Assembly (NCBI GenBank): GCA_003576685.1
Contig: QOZR01000007.1
Coordinates: forward strand, 1 to 64,000
DNA length: 64,000 nucleotides
Source: Virgifigura deserti
GTDB lineage: Bacteria > Pseudomonadota > Alphaproteobacteria > Dongiales > Dongiaceae
Reading direction: 5' to 3'
Both the position numbers and the translations under genes were made by a program. Below the pieces are notes generated by a model that was not told the origin of the DNA, did not search any database, and saw only the letters and a list, made by a program, of their open reading frames with translations. Shown here one piece after another: positions 16,885 through 25,596 of the stretch (within the stretch, counting starts at the first letter, position 1; each line of letters starts with the position of its first letter).

Positions 16885-16910
16885 GGAACCTTACCCGCAA
16901 GATATTGTTC
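16885..16910 (+). promoter_or_regulatory. EcfG-type promoter upstream of a hypothetical gene
   Basis: GGAAC (16885-16889), 17 bases, then GTTC (16907-16910), 43 nt before the start at 16954. A sigma-70-like TTGTTC-N18-TATATC pair overlaps it (16905-16934), so the assignment is not unique. Confidence 0.5.
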
Positions 16911-16953
16911 TCCTGAAGTTAGGGGCGCTATATCTTGATGAGGTGAGGCGGGT

Positions 16954-17433
16954 ATGACTCGGACTGCCAACCTGCTCCGAAAATGTCGGGATGACCTTCT
17001 CCGGCGCGGCGCGTGCTCCGTCGATGATGTGATCCGGTATGCCAAGCAGCGTTACAGGACGGAACTCGGTGCGGAGCGTGAGCGGCTTCTGGAGCTGGCG
17101 CTGCGGCGCGAGGTCAAGGATCTGATGCGGGAGGCGACGGGAGAGGACGCGGACGGCCGCGGCGAGATGACGGCGCTGCTCCCCGGGTTGGACGCGCCGC
17201 TCGCGATCGCCGTTCCGACGGACACGGGCGGCTACCGCTATGTGCCGTTTCATGCCGCGACCTGGGACGACCTTCTGAAGGCGCGCGCGGAGCGGGCATC
17301 GAACTATGCGCGCGCTGGCGAGCGGCTGCGCGATTTCGACCGGAAGCTGGAGGTCTTGCGCCGGTACATGCAGGGCAGCAATAACGTGACTGTCGCCGAC
17401 GCGTGCGAAATGATGGCGCGGGACGTCGCATAG
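16954..17433 (+). CDS. Hypothetical protein
   Basis: A 159-residue soluble protein with no domain I recognise. The N-terminal third is helical and charged (RKCRDDLLRRG, then IRYAKQRYRTELGAER), the middle has a short beta-like segment (PLAIAVPTDTGGYRYVPF), and the C-terminal helix is Arg/Glu-rich (ASNYARAGERLRDFDRKLEV). The layout resembles small phage- or plasmid-associated proteins, but nothing else nearby is phage-like. The start is well supported by AGGTGAGG 5 nt upstream. An EcfG-type promoter precedes it, so it may be stress-induced. Confidence 0.6.
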   Translation: MTRTANLLRKCRDDLLRRGACSVDDVIRYAKQRYRTELGAERERLLELALRREVKDLMREATGEDADGRGEMTALLPGLDAPLAIAVPTDTGGYRYVPFHAATWDDLLKARAERASNYARAGERLRDFDRKLEVLRRYMQGSNNVTVADACEMMARDVA

Positions 17434-17551
17434 ACGAAAAAAGCGGTCGGTTGGAAAGAAGATATTGCGGTTCCGGTCATGATCCGCAACAGTGTCGGCC
17501 GGCATCGACTCCTCGCCACCCGTATTTCCAGTAGCGGATCGCGTAGAATCA

Positions 17552-17568
17552 GGAACCGTGACGGTTCC
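17552..17568. promoter_or_regulatory. Palindrome in the serB upstream region
   Basis: Seven-base arms GGAACCG and CGGTTCC flank TGA, giving a 17-bp hairpin or operator 112 nt before serB. A looser stem (TTGCGG with CCGCAA, 17463-17495 region) lies just upstream. No T-run follows, so an operator is as likely as a terminator. Otherwise 17434-17680 shows no gene. Confidence 0.4.
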
Positions 17569-17680
17569 CGAACCGACGCGTGCCTCGGATATTTGGAATT
17601 GAGCCGGACGCAGAAATCGGGGAAGGGCCTTGTCACGGACCCGTCCGTCGCCGCTGCTTGAACTTGATACGACCTCGACC

Positions 17681-18577
17681 ATGCGAAACGTCCTCACCCT
17701 GCTCGGGCCTCCATCCGCCACTGCCCTCAAGGAAGAGGTGATTGCGACCGCCCGCGCAGCGCTCCTCGAACGTGGTGGCCGGGTCGGCGAACCCGACTGG
17801 CTTGCCCCCGGCATCGCCTGCGATCTTCCCTTCGAGGGCCGCGATCCGGCGGCGGCCGAAGCGGCGGTTCGCGCCCGACTCGCGGGTGCCGCGCTCGATC
17901 TCGCCGCCCAGCCCGCCGAAGGCCGCCGCAAGCGGCTGTTGGTCGCCGACATGGAATCGACGATCATCACCCGCGAGATGCTGGACGAGCTTGGCCGCCT
18001 CGCCGGGCTCGGCGACCGAATCGCTGCGATCACCGCACGCAGCATGCGCGGCGAAATTGACTTCGCCCAGTCGGTCCGCGAGCGCGTGGCGCTGCTCGCC
18101 GGCCTCTCCACTGAGGTGCTCGACGGCGCAAGGGACCTGATCGAGCTCACACCCGGCGCGCGCGCGCTCGTCCAGACCATGCGGGCGCATGGCGCCTACA
18201 GCGCGCTCGTCTCCGGCGGGTTCGATTGCTTCACGGCGGTGGCGCATGCAGCCTGCGGGTTCGACGAGCACCGGGCGAACCGGCTGGTGATCGAAGACGG
18301 CCGGATCACCGGGCAGGTCGCGGAACCGATCCTCGACCGCCGAGCGAAACTGGCCGCCCTGGAGCAGCTCGCCGCCGTCCGCGGCCTGCCGCTCGCCGCC
18401 ACGGCCGCGGTGGGCGACGGGGCCAACGACATTCCGATGCTGCAGGCGGCCGGCCTCGGCGTCGCGTTCCGCGGCAAGCCCGCCGTTGCAGCCGCCACCC
18501 GTTTCCGTCTCGACCACGCCGACCTGACCGGCCTCCTGTACCTGCAAGGCTATCGGGCGGCAGAGTTTCAGCACTAA
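17681..18577 (+). CDS. serB: Phosphoserine phosphatase
   Basis: A 298-residue HAD phosphatase of the serine pathway. The N-terminal part (about 1-85) is a small ACT-like region. HAD motif I reads VADMESTI (near 90) with Glu where most SerB enzymes have Asp in DMDST; I believe this variant recurs in alphaproteobacteria. Motif II is in [10 protein letters not shown] and motif IV in [12 protein letters not shown] (near 246). It releases serine from L-phosphoserine. It is first in a tight serB-serC-serA cluster (13-nt gaps), which keeps the whole pathway in one transcript. Confidence 0.92.
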   Translation: MRNVLTLLGPPSATALKEEVIATARAALLERGGRVGEPDWLAPGIACDLPFEGRDPAAAEAAVRARLAGAALDLAAQPAEGRRKRLLVADMESTIITREMLDELGRLAGLGDRIAAITARSMRGEIDFAQSVRERVALLAGLSTEVLDGARDLIELTPGARALVQTMRAHGAYSALVSGGFDCFTAVAHAACGFDEHRANRLVIEDGRITGQVAEPILDRRAKLAALEQLAAVRGLPLAATAAVGDGANDIPMLQAAGLGVAFRGKPAVAAATRFRLDHADLTGLLYLQGYRAAEFQH

Positions 18578-18590
18578 GAGAAGAGAAGTC

Positions 18591-19757
18591 ATGAGTCCGT
18601 CCCAGAAGCCGACCCGGCAGCCCCACTGGCCGTTCTTTTCCTCCGGCCCCTGCGCCAAGCGGCCCGGCTGGTCGCCGGCGGCGCTCGAAGGCGCCTGTCT
18701 CGGCCGCTCGCACCGCTCGAAAGCCGGCAAGGCGAAGCTCGCCGAGGTGCTGGAGCGGAGCCGCGCGATCCTCGGCATTCCGGCCGATTATCGCATCGGC
18801 ATCGTGCCCGGATCGGACACGGGCGCGGTCGAGATGGCGCTGTGGTCGCTGCTGGGCGCGCGCGGTGTCGACATGCTGGCCTGGGAGAGCTTCGGCAAGG
18901 GCTGGGTCACCGACGTGGTCAAGCAGCTGCGCCTGAAAGATGTCCGAGTGCTCGACGCACCCTATGGCCAGCTGCCCGACCTCGCCCGGATCGACGGCGA
19001 CCGCGATGTGGTCTTCACCTGGAACGGCACGACCTCGGGCGTGCGCGTGCCCGACGGCGCCTGGATTCCGGCCGATCGCAAAGGTCTGACGATCTGCGAT
19101 GCGACCTCGGCCGCGTTCGCGATGGAGCTGCCCTGGGACCGGCTCGACGTCATCACCTGGTCCTGGCAGAAGGTCCTCGGTGGCGAAGCCGGGCACGGCA
19201 TGCTGGTCCTGAGCCCGCGCGCCGTCGCCAGGCTGGAGGCGCACCGGCCGGCTTGGCCGATCCCGAAGCTCTTCCAGCTCGCCAAGGATGGCAAGCTGAT
19301 CGAAGGCATCTTCCGCGGGGAAACCATCAACACCCCATCCCTCCTCTGCGTCGAGGACGCGATCGACTCGCTGCGCTGGGTGGAAGAGATCGGCGGGCTG
19401 CCGGCGCTGATCGGGCGCGCGAACGCGAACTTCGCGGCGATCGCCAGTTGGGTGGAGGCGACACCCTGGATCGACTTCCTGGCCGAGAACCCGGCGACGC
19501 GCTCGCCGACCTCGGTCTGCCTGAAGCTGGTCGATCCCTGGTTCACGACGCGCAAGCCGGCGGACCAGGCGCGGATCGCGAAGGATCTGGCGGCCCTGCT
19601 TGAGACGGAGGGAGTCGCGTACGACATCGGGGCCTATCGGGACGCGCCGCCGGGTCTGCGGCTTTGGGGCGGTGCCACCGTGGAGACGGCCGACCTCGAA
19701 GCCCTGTTTCCATGGCTCGAGTGGGCCTATGACGAAATCCGTCGCAACACTCCATAA
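18591..19757 (+). CDS. serC: Phosphoserine aminotransferase (alphaproteobacterial type)
   Basis: A 388-residue PLP aminotransferase starting with the short [13 protein letters not shown] segment and the [13 protein letters not shown] motif of the alphaproteobacterial SerC class, which differs from the enterobacterial form. The PLP Lys is in [15 protein letters not shown] (near 195) and the cofactor Asp in [10 protein letters not shown]. It converts 3-phosphohydroxypyruvate and glutamate to phosphoserine. It sits between serB and serA. Confidence 0.94.
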   Translation: MSPSQKPTRQPHWPFFSSGPCAKRPGWSPAALEGACLGRSHRSKAGKAKLAEVLERSRAILGIPADYRIGIVPGSDTGAVEMALWSLLGARGVDMLAWESFGKGWVTDVVKQLRLKDVRVLDAPYGQLPDLARIDGDRDVVFTWNGTTSGVRVPDGAWIPADRKGLTICDATSAAFAMELPWDRLDVITWSWQKVLGGEAGHGMLVLSPRAVARLEAHRPAWPIPKLFQLAKDGKLIEGIFRGETINTPSLLCVEDAIDSLRWVEEIGGLPALIGRANANFAAIASWVEATPWIDFLAENPATRSPTSVCLKLVDPWFTTRKPADQARIAKDLAALLETEGVAYDIGAYRDAPPGLRLWGGATVETADLEALFPWLEWAYDEIRRNTP

Positions 19758-19770
19758 GGGCAGGAATATC

Positions 19771-21345
19771 ATGACCAAAGTTCTGATCGCCGACGAGCTG
19801 AGCCCACGCGCCGTCGAAGTCCTCCGCGAGCGCGACATCGCGGTCGATGTCCGCCCCGGCCTACCGGCCGCGGAGCTCGAGGCCTGCATCGGCGACTATG
19901 ACGGGCTCGCCGTCCGCTCCGCCACAAAGATCACGGCGCGGATTCTCGACGCTGCGGCGAACCTCAAGGTCATCGGCCGCGCCGGTATCGGCGTCGACAA
20001 TATCGATGTGCCCGCGGCGACGCAGCGCGGCGTCGTGGTGATGAACACGCCGCACGGCAATGCGGTGACCACGGCCGAGCATGCCATCGCGCTGATGATG
20101 GCCCTGGCCCGCCAGATCCCTGCGGCCGACCGCTCGACCCAGGCCGGCAAGTGGGAGAAATCGCGCTTCCTGGGCATGGAGCTCGCCGGCAAGACGCTCG
20201 GCATCATCGGCTGCGGCAATATCGGTTCGATCGTCGCCGACCGGGCGCACGGCCTGAAGATGAAGGTGATCGCCTTCGATCCCTTCCTGTCGGAGGAACG
20301 GGCCCGCGACCTCAGCGTGCAGAAGGTCGAGCTCGACGAGTTGCTGGCCCGGTCGGACGTCATCACCCTGCACACGCCGCTGACCGACTCCACGCGTCAC
20401 ATCATCGACGCGGCGGCGCTCGCCAAGACGAAGCCCGGCGTACGGATCGTCAATTGCGCGCGCGGCGAGCTGCTCGTCGAGGCGGACCTGAAGGCGGCGC
20501 TCGAATCGGGCCATGTCGCCGGCGCCGCGCTCGACGTCTTCGCGGAGGAGCCGGCCCGCGCCAACCCGCTGTTCGGGCTGGACCAGCTCGTCGCCACGCC
20601 GCATCTCGGGGCGGCGACGAGCGAGGCGCAGGAGAAGGTGGCGGTGCAGATCGCCGAGCAGATTGCGGACTTCCTGCTGACTGGCGCCGTCAGCAACGCT
20701 CTCAACATGCCGTCCGTCACCGCCGAGGAGGCGCCGAAGCTCAAGCCCTATATGACGCTCGCCCAGCAGCTTGGCAGCTTCGCTGGCCAGCTCACCCGGT
20801 CCGGCTTGCGCGCCGTCACGATCGAGTATGAAGGCCACGCCGCCGAGCTCAATACGCGGCCGCTGACCGCGATTGCGCTCGCCGGCCTGCTTGGCCCCGT
20901 GCTGGACAGCGTCAACATGGTCAACGCGCCGATCCTCGCCCGCGAGCGCGATATCGCGGTGAGCGAGGTGAAGCACGATCGGCCGGGCGACTACCAGACG
21001 CTGATCCGCATCACCGTGACGACCGACCGGCGCAGCCGCGACCTCGCCGGCACCCTGTTCGGCGACAAGCCGCGGATCGTCGGGATCAAGGGCATCCCCA
21101 TCGAGGCCGAGCTCGGCCGCCACATGCTCTATACCACCAACGCCGACAAGCCGGGCTTCATCGGCCGCCTCGGCACGCTCCTGGGCGATGCCGGGGTCAA
21201 CATCGCAACCTTCCATCTCGGGCGCGACGCGCCGGGCGACCAGGCGATCGCGCTCGTCGAGATCGACCAGCCCTTGACCGACGATCAGCTCGAACGGGTC
21301 CGGAGAATCCCGCACGTCGTTCAGGCCGAGGCCCTGGCGTTCTGA
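19771..21345 (+). CDS. serA: D-3-phosphoglycerate dehydrogenase
   Basis: A 524-residue long-form SerA. The substrate-domain marker VGRAGIGVDNID is near residue 70, the NAD motif GIIGCGNIGS near 148, the catalytic Arg in NCARGELL near 230, and the catalytic His in ATPHLGAAT near 275. An intervening domain and a C-terminal ACT domain (GFIGRLGTLLGDAGVNIATF) follow, suggesting serine feedback. It catalyses the first step of serine synthesis from 3-phosphoglycerate. A frame open upstream of the ATG at 19771 belongs to serC overlap and was ignored. Confidence 0.95.
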   Translation: MTKVLIADELSPRAVEVLRERDIAVDVRPGLPAAELEACIGDYDGLAVRSATKITARILDAAANLKVIGRAGIGVDNIDVPAATQRGVVVMNTPHGNAVTTAEHAIALMMALARQIPAADRSTQAGKWEKSRFLGMELAGKTLGIIGCGNIGSIVADRAHGLKMKVIAFDPFLSEERARDLSVQKVELDELLARSDVITLHTPLTDSTRHIIDAAALAKTKPGVRIVNCARGELLVEADLKAALESGHVAGAALDVFAEEPARANPLFGLDQLVATPHLGAATSEAQEKVAVQIAEQIADFLLTGAVSNALNMPSVTAEEAPKLKPYMTLAQQLGSFAGQLTRSGLRAVTIEYEGHAAELNTRPLTAIALAGLLGPVLDSVNMVNAPILARERDIAVSEVKHDRPGDYQTLIRITVTTDRRSRDLAGTLFGDKPRIVGIKGIPIEAELGRHMLYTTNADKPGFIGRLGTLLGDAGVNIATFHLGRDAPGDQAIALVEIDQPLTDDQLERVRRIPHVVQAEALAF

Positions 21346-21418
21346 CGCCCCCTGGACCGGCGAGGAATGCCGCGTAGATATAGAGTCGGATCCGACGGCA
21401 GCCAGCGAGGAGGCGAAG

Positions 21419-22090
21419 ATGGGTGATTGGATCGAGCTCACGGCGAAGGACGGACACAAGCTCAAGGCTTATGAGGCGCCGCCATCGGGCGAGAGCAAGG
21501 GCGCGGTCGTCCTGCTGCAGGAGATCTTCGGCGTGAACGGCCATATCCGTCGCGTCGCTGACGACTATGCAGGCCGCGGCTATCACGTCGTGGCGCCGGC
21601 CCTCTTCGACCGCGTCGCGCGCGATGTCGAGTTGGGCTACGATTCCGAGTCCATTGCCAAGGGCCGCGACCTGCGGCAGCGCATCGCGCTCGAGGCGGTC
21701 CTGGACGACATCCAGGCGGCGATCAACCGCGCCGGCGAGAGCGGTAAGGTCGCCGTCATCGGATATTGCTGGGGCGGCAGCCTCGCTTTCCTCGCCGCCA
21801 CCCGCCTCGACGGCCTTGCCTGCGCGGTCGGCTATTACGGCGCTATGATCGCGCAGCACAAGGGCGAGCGGACGCGCGTCCCGACGATTCTGCATTTCGG
21901 CGAGCGGGATTCCTCGATCCCGATGAGCGATGTCGAGGCGGTGCAACGGGCGCATCCGGACATGTCGATCTTCACCTATCCCGCCGGGCATGGGTTCAAC
22001 TGCGACGCACGCAAGGATTACGACGCGCAGCAGGCCGACCTCGCGCTTCAGCGGACCCTGCGCTTCATCGCGGAGAAGCTCACCAAGTAA
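21419..22090 (+). CDS. Dienelactone hydrolase family protein
   Basis: A 223-residue alpha/beta hydrolase. The catalytic Cys is in GYCWGG (near 121), the Asp in FGERDSSIP (near 165) and the His in AGHGFNCD (near 195), the Cys-Asp-His triad of carboxymethylenebutenolidase-like enzymes. QEIFGVNGHIRR near 33 is the usual family N-terminal signature. GGAGG lies just upstream of the ATG. Most such family members hydrolyse unidentified lactones or esters. There is no aromatic-degradation operon here. Confidence 0.88.
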   Translation: MGDWIELTAKDGHKLKAYEAPPSGESKGAVVLLQEIFGVNGHIRRVADDYAGRGYHVVAPALFDRVARDVELGYDSESIAKGRDLRQRIALEAVLDDIQAAINRAGESGKVAVIGYCWGGSLAFLAATRLDGLACAVGYYGAMIAQHKGERTRVPTILHFGERDSSIPMSDVEAVQRAHPDMSIFTYPAGHGFNCDARKDYDAQQADLALQRTLRFIAEKLTK

Positions 22091-22130
22091 TTGCGGAAGT
22101 TCAATAGCTGAGCCAACCGGAGGACGGATG

Positions 22131-22592
22131 ATGTCCGATATGTGGAGCGGCGGCTGTCAGTGCGGCGCGGTCCGCTACGAGATCGCGGCCGCGGAAGTCC
22201 TCACGCTGGTTTGCTGTCACTGCCGTGAATGCCAGCGCCAGTCGGCGAGCGCCTTTGGCATGTCGCTGATCCTGCCGCGTGCGGCCTTCGCCCTGGTCCA
22301 GGGGCATCTCCAGAGCTTCCAGTGGCGTTCCGAGCGTGGCACTGCCCGGCGCGGGAACTTCTGCCCGACCTGCGGCGTGCGGATCTACAATGACGACGCC
22401 GAAGCAGGCTCTTGGGTCAGCGTCAAGGCCGGCACGCTCGACGACACCAGTATCCTCGACCCCGTGGGGCATCTCTGGACCAAGCGCGCCCAGCCGTGGG
22501 TGAGCCTGCCCGAGGAGCTGCTGCTCTATCCGGCGGAACCGGAAACTGACGACGCAATCAACGCAGCCTATCAGAAGCGGACTCGCCCATAG
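22131..22592 (+). CDS. GFA family glutathione-dependent formaldehyde-activating-like protein
   Basis: A 153-residue zinc-binding protein. GGCQCGAVRYE near residue 7, CCHCRECQRQS near 32 and FCPTCGVRIY near 79 are the conserved Cys clusters of the GFA/CENP-V fold. Members often have unknown substrates despite the family name. Of two adjacent ATGs (22128, 22131) the second is 7 nt from GGAGG and was chosen. It is convergent with the HAD gene of the polyol operon, 12 nt away, where the leftward operon ends. Confidence 0.87.
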   Translation: MSDMWSGGCQCGAVRYEIAAAEVLTLVCCHCRECQRQSASAFGMSLILPRAAFALVQGHLQSFQWRSERGTARRGNFCPTCGVRIYNDDAEAGSWVSVKAGTLDDTSILDPVGHLWTKRAQPWVSLPEELLLYPAEPETDDAINAAYQKRTRP

Positions 22593-22604
22593 TCCGCTGC
22601 CGCG

Positions 22605-23468
22605 CTACCATCGAAAGGCCGGGATCGTGAAGTCCGGCATCACCGCATACTCGGCGGCGAGCGCGGCGAGCGCGGCCGAATCGTCGGGGTCGCTGAAGCG
22701 ATCGGCGTGAATGCCACCGACGACGAACGCCGTCGCCGTGCCGGCTGCCGCCCCGCCGGCGATATCATGCTGCAGGCTATCGCCGACCGCGACGACGCGC
22801 TCCGGCGCCATCCCGCCGAGCAGGCTAAAGCAGAAGCGGTAAACCTCCGGATAGGGCTTCCCCACATAGTGAACCTGCCCGCCCAGCTCTTCATAGCGCC
22901 GGGCGAGTGCGCCAGGGCTGGGCACGAGCCCCGCTGCCGTGACGCCGACGAGGTCCGGGTTGGTGCAGAGCATGGGCAGACCACGCTTTGCGCCGGACCG
23001 CAGATGCGGCTCGTAGTTCACGATCGCGAAATCCGGCTCGTTGGTGCTGCTGGCGAGAAGGAAGTCCGCCGTCTCGACCGTCTGGGCGGTTTCGAGATCC
23101 AGCCCGTCGAGCACACCGGGGTCGGCGCGTGGCGCCAGCCGAAAGCAGCGGCGGCCGAGGTCAGCATAGAACGGGTCCGACCGCTCTTGCAGGGCGTGCC
23201 ATGCGACCTCGCCGGAGGTCACGAGCGCGGTGTAGCTCTCCGCCGGGAATCCGAGGACAGCCAGGCGCTTTAGATTGGAGGCGGCCCGCTTTCCGGAATT
23301 GGACAGGATTACGACCGGCTTGCCGAACTCCCTGAGGCGGGCCAGGCACGCGACGGCGCCGGGATAGGGCGCCACGCCGTTATGCAGGACGCCCCATTGA
23401 TCCACCAGAAAGGCATCGAACCGTTCGGCGAACGCGCCAACACCGGAACAGAAGAGGCTCTCCTTCAT
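22605..23468 (-). CDS. HAD family phosphatase (TIGR01459/NagD-like)
   Basis: A 287-residue HAD IIA protein. Motif I is FLVDQWGVLHNG (near 20), motif II VVILSNSGKR, and motif IV VVAVGDSLQHDIAGG (near 225), with a C2-type cap. The second acidic position of motif I is Gln-Trp, as typical of this subfamily. It is the last gene of the 13-gene leftward polyol operon and overlaps the upstream kinase gene by 4 nt. It may dephosphorylate a sugar phosphate that accumulates during polyol use; the substrate is inferred only. Confidence 0.85.
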   Translation of the reverse strand: MKESLFCSGVGAFAERFDAFLVDQWGVLHNGVAPYPGAVACLARLREFGKPVVILSNSGKRAASNLKRLAVLGFPAESYTALVTSGEVAWHALQERSDPFYADLGRRCFRLAPRADPGVLDGLDLETAQTVETADFLLASSTNEPDFAIVNYEPHLRSGAKRGLPMLCTNPDLVGVTAAGLVPSPGALARRYEELGGQVHYVGKPYPEVYRFCFSLLGGMAPERVVAVGDSLQHDIAGGAAAGTATAFVVGGIHADRFSDPDDSAALAALAAEYAVMPDFTIPAFRW

Positions 23469-24754
23469 GCGGAAGCCGCGCCGCGTTGCGCAAGAAGGGC
23501 CGTGCCATAGGCCGCCTCGAGGCTGACCGGCTCCGGCATCGCGACACCGAGACGGCGCGCGCGGATCGCCGTCCAGGCTGGGTTCTGCGCACCGCCGCCG
23601 ACGTTCCGGACGCTGCGCAGCGCGGGCGCGCCGAGGTCGCGCAGATGCCGGTAGGCCGTCACCTCGATCTCGGCGATGCCTTCGAGCAGGCCTTGCAAGA
23701 ACAGCGCGTCGTCATCGGGCCGCGGCTCGGTGATGGACGACTTCCCGGGATCGTGGATCGGAAAGCGCTCACCCGACGCGGGCAGCGGATAATAAGAGAG
23801 GCCGGTGGGCCGGTCGGGCTGAAGCCGGGGCGTCAGCTCTACCATCCGCTCCGCCGTGAAGAAGCGCAGCAGCGCCGCGCCGCCACTGTTCGACGCGCCG
23901 CCCGGCAGCCACAGGTCGCCCAGCCGATGACTGTAGACACCCGAGGTCGCGTCGAACAGCGGTGCATTCGAGAGCAACTTGACCACGAGCGTGCTGCCGA
24001 GCGAGGTCACCGCATCGCCGATCTCGAACGCGCCGGTCGCGAGGAAGGCCGCGACGCCGTCGGTCGTGCCGGCGACCATGCGGACGCCGCGCGGCAGGCC
24101 CAGCTGATCGGCGACCTTGTCGTCGACCGGCCCCAGCACAGTACCGGGAACCCGAACCTCCGACAGCAGGTCGCGACGGACGCCGAGCGCATCGAACCAG
24201 TCGGGCCAGCGTCGGGCAACCACGTCATAACCCATCTTCAGACAGTTGTTCTCGTCCGTTACGCCAAAGCAGTTGGTGAGCCGGCCGGCGATCCAGTCGG
24301 CCTGATGCAACGCGTGCCGAGCACCGCCGAGATCTCCGCGGCCCTGGAAATGCAGCAGCTTGGCGAGCGCCGAGGTTGCACCGTGGCCACCACTGTCCGG
24401 TGGGGCAACCTGTTTCACCCGCGCCGCCTCGCCGGTGCTTCGCGCGTCGTTATACATCAGCGCGGGCGCGAGCGGCGTACCCGCGCCATCGGTCACGAGC
24501 AGCGTGCCGGAGGTCCCGTCAACAGCCAGCGCCACAATCCGCTTGGCCGGCACCGCGGCCGCGAGTTCGCCCAACGCCGTCTCGACCGCGCGCCACCACT
24601 GCGCCGGATCCTGCGAAAGCCCGCCGCCCTCCCGATCCGGGGCCGGCATTGCGGCTGACGCTTGGCCGGCAAGAGTCCCGCCCCGGTCGATCGCAACAGC
24701 GCGCACGCCCGACGTGCCGACATCGATCCCAACAAAGAGAGGGTCGTGCGCCAT
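23465..24754 (-). CDS. FGGY-family kinase, D-ribulokinase-like
   Basis: A 429-residue FGGY sugar kinase. The N-terminal ATPase motif VGIDVGTSGVRAVAID is at residue 8 and a catalytic Asp in MYNDARST (near 112). The second phosphate motif is in AGTTDGVAAFLATG (near 230) and the adenosine-binding loop in NVGGGAQNPAW (near 390). The short length and FVGIDVGTSGVRA start resemble the plant/cyanobacterial XK-1/D-ribulose kinase group rather than bacterial AraB. It probably phosphorylates a ketopentose released in this pathway. Confidence 0.82.
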   Translation of the reverse strand: MAHDPLFVGIDVGTSGVRAVAIDRGGTLAGQASAAMPAPDREGGGLSQDPAQWWRAVETALGELAAAVPAKRIVALAVDGTSGTLLVTDGAGTPLAPALMYNDARSTGEAARVKQVAPPDSGGHGATSALAKLLHFQGRGDLGGARHALHQADWIAGRLTNCFGVTDENNCLKMGYDVVARRWPDWFDALGVRRDLLSEVRVPGTVLGPVDDKVADQLGLPRGVRMVAGTTDGVAAFLATGAFEIGDAVTSLGSTLVVKLLSNAPLFDATSGVYSHRLGDLWLPGGASNSGGAALLRFFTAERMVELTPRLQPDRPTGLSYYPLPASGERFPIHDPGKSSITEPRPDDDALFLQGLLEGIAEIEVTAYRHLRDLGAPALRSVRNVGGGAQNPAWTAIRARRLGVAMPEPVSLEAAYGTALLAQRGAASA

Positions 24755-24767
24755 GCTCGCCCGGACC

Positions 24768-25556
24768 TCAGGAAACCCGACGCCGGCCCGTAGATTTGGC
24801 CTTCGACTTGGCTTTCGATTTGGCCAGCTTCTTGCGAGCCGCCACTTTTCGCGGTGCGTCCCTGCGCGGTGGCGGCGTCACCGCCAGCGCGTCACCCGAG
24901 GCCAGATCCTGCGTCTGCTTTCCATAGGTCTTGAAGCGCTCGAGAACGGTCTGCACTTCCGCCTCGTCGAGCAGGGCCGGCGCGCCGACCTGGCGGGCAT
25001 ACCAATATTGCCGGGCCAAGGTCTCGACCTCCGTGGCGAGCCACAGCGCCTTCTTCAGATTGGGCCCGAAGCAGATCATCCCGTGATTGGCAAGGAGGCA
25101 GGCGGTCCGCCCCTCGAGTGCCTCGAGCATATTCTCGCTGAGCGACTGGGTCCCGAAGGTGGCGTAGTCGGCACAGCGGATGTCGGTGCCGCCGCTGACC
25201 GCGATCATATAGTGGAAGGCCGGGATGTTTTCGTGAAGGCAGCTCAGCGCGGTGCAGAAGGTGGCATGGGTATGCACCACCGCGCCGGCCTCCGACCGGT
25301 TGCGATAGATGTCGAAATGCATGCGCCATTCGCTCGACGGCAGGAACTCGCCGTAATAGCCGCCATCGAGATCCATCTCGACGACCTGCTCCGGCTTCAT
25401 CGCGTCATAGGGCATACCGGAGGGGGTGATCAGGAAGCCGCCATCCGTCCGCACGCTGACATTGCCGGACGTTCCCTGGTTGATGCCGAGCGCGTTCATC
25501 TGCTGGCAGGTGGTGATGATGTCCTGGCGCAATTGCCGCTGGCCCCGACTCGTCAT
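24768..25556 (-). CDS. Class II aldolase/adducin protein, FucA-like
   Basis: A 262-residue zinc aldolase of the L-fuculose-1-phosphate aldolase type. GINQGTSGNVSVR near residue 24 forms the phosphate-binding site. HTHATFCTALS (near 96) and ANHGMICFG (near 156) supply the zinc His residues. The start at 25556 is preceded by a perfect AAAGGAG 5 nt upstream, so a longer frame to 25631 was rejected. The C-terminus is an unusual Lys/Ser/Ala-rich basic tail (KSKAKSKAKS). It probably cleaves a ketose-1-phosphate to DHAP and an aldehyde. Confidence 0.85.
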   Translation of the reverse strand: MTSRGQRQLRQDIITTCQQMNALGINQGTSGNVSVRTDGGFLITPSGMPYDAMKPEQVVEMDLDGGYYGEFLPSSEWRMHFDIYRNRSEAGAVVHTHATFCTALSCLHENIPAFHYMIAVSGGTDIRCADYATFGTQSLSENMLEALEGRTACLLANHGMICFGPNLKKALWLATEVETLARQYWYARQVGAPALLDEAEVQTVLERFKTYGKQTQDLASGDALAVTPPPRRDAPRKVAARKKLAKSKAKSKAKSTGRRRVS

Positions 25557-25596
25557 GAAAGCTCCTTTGTCTCGCTCGAAACGCGTGTCGTATGGT

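Noticed and set aside
19861..21465. A 534-codon minus-strand frame opposite serA
   Set aside because: serA has all catalytic motifs in the opposite strand; this frame has none.
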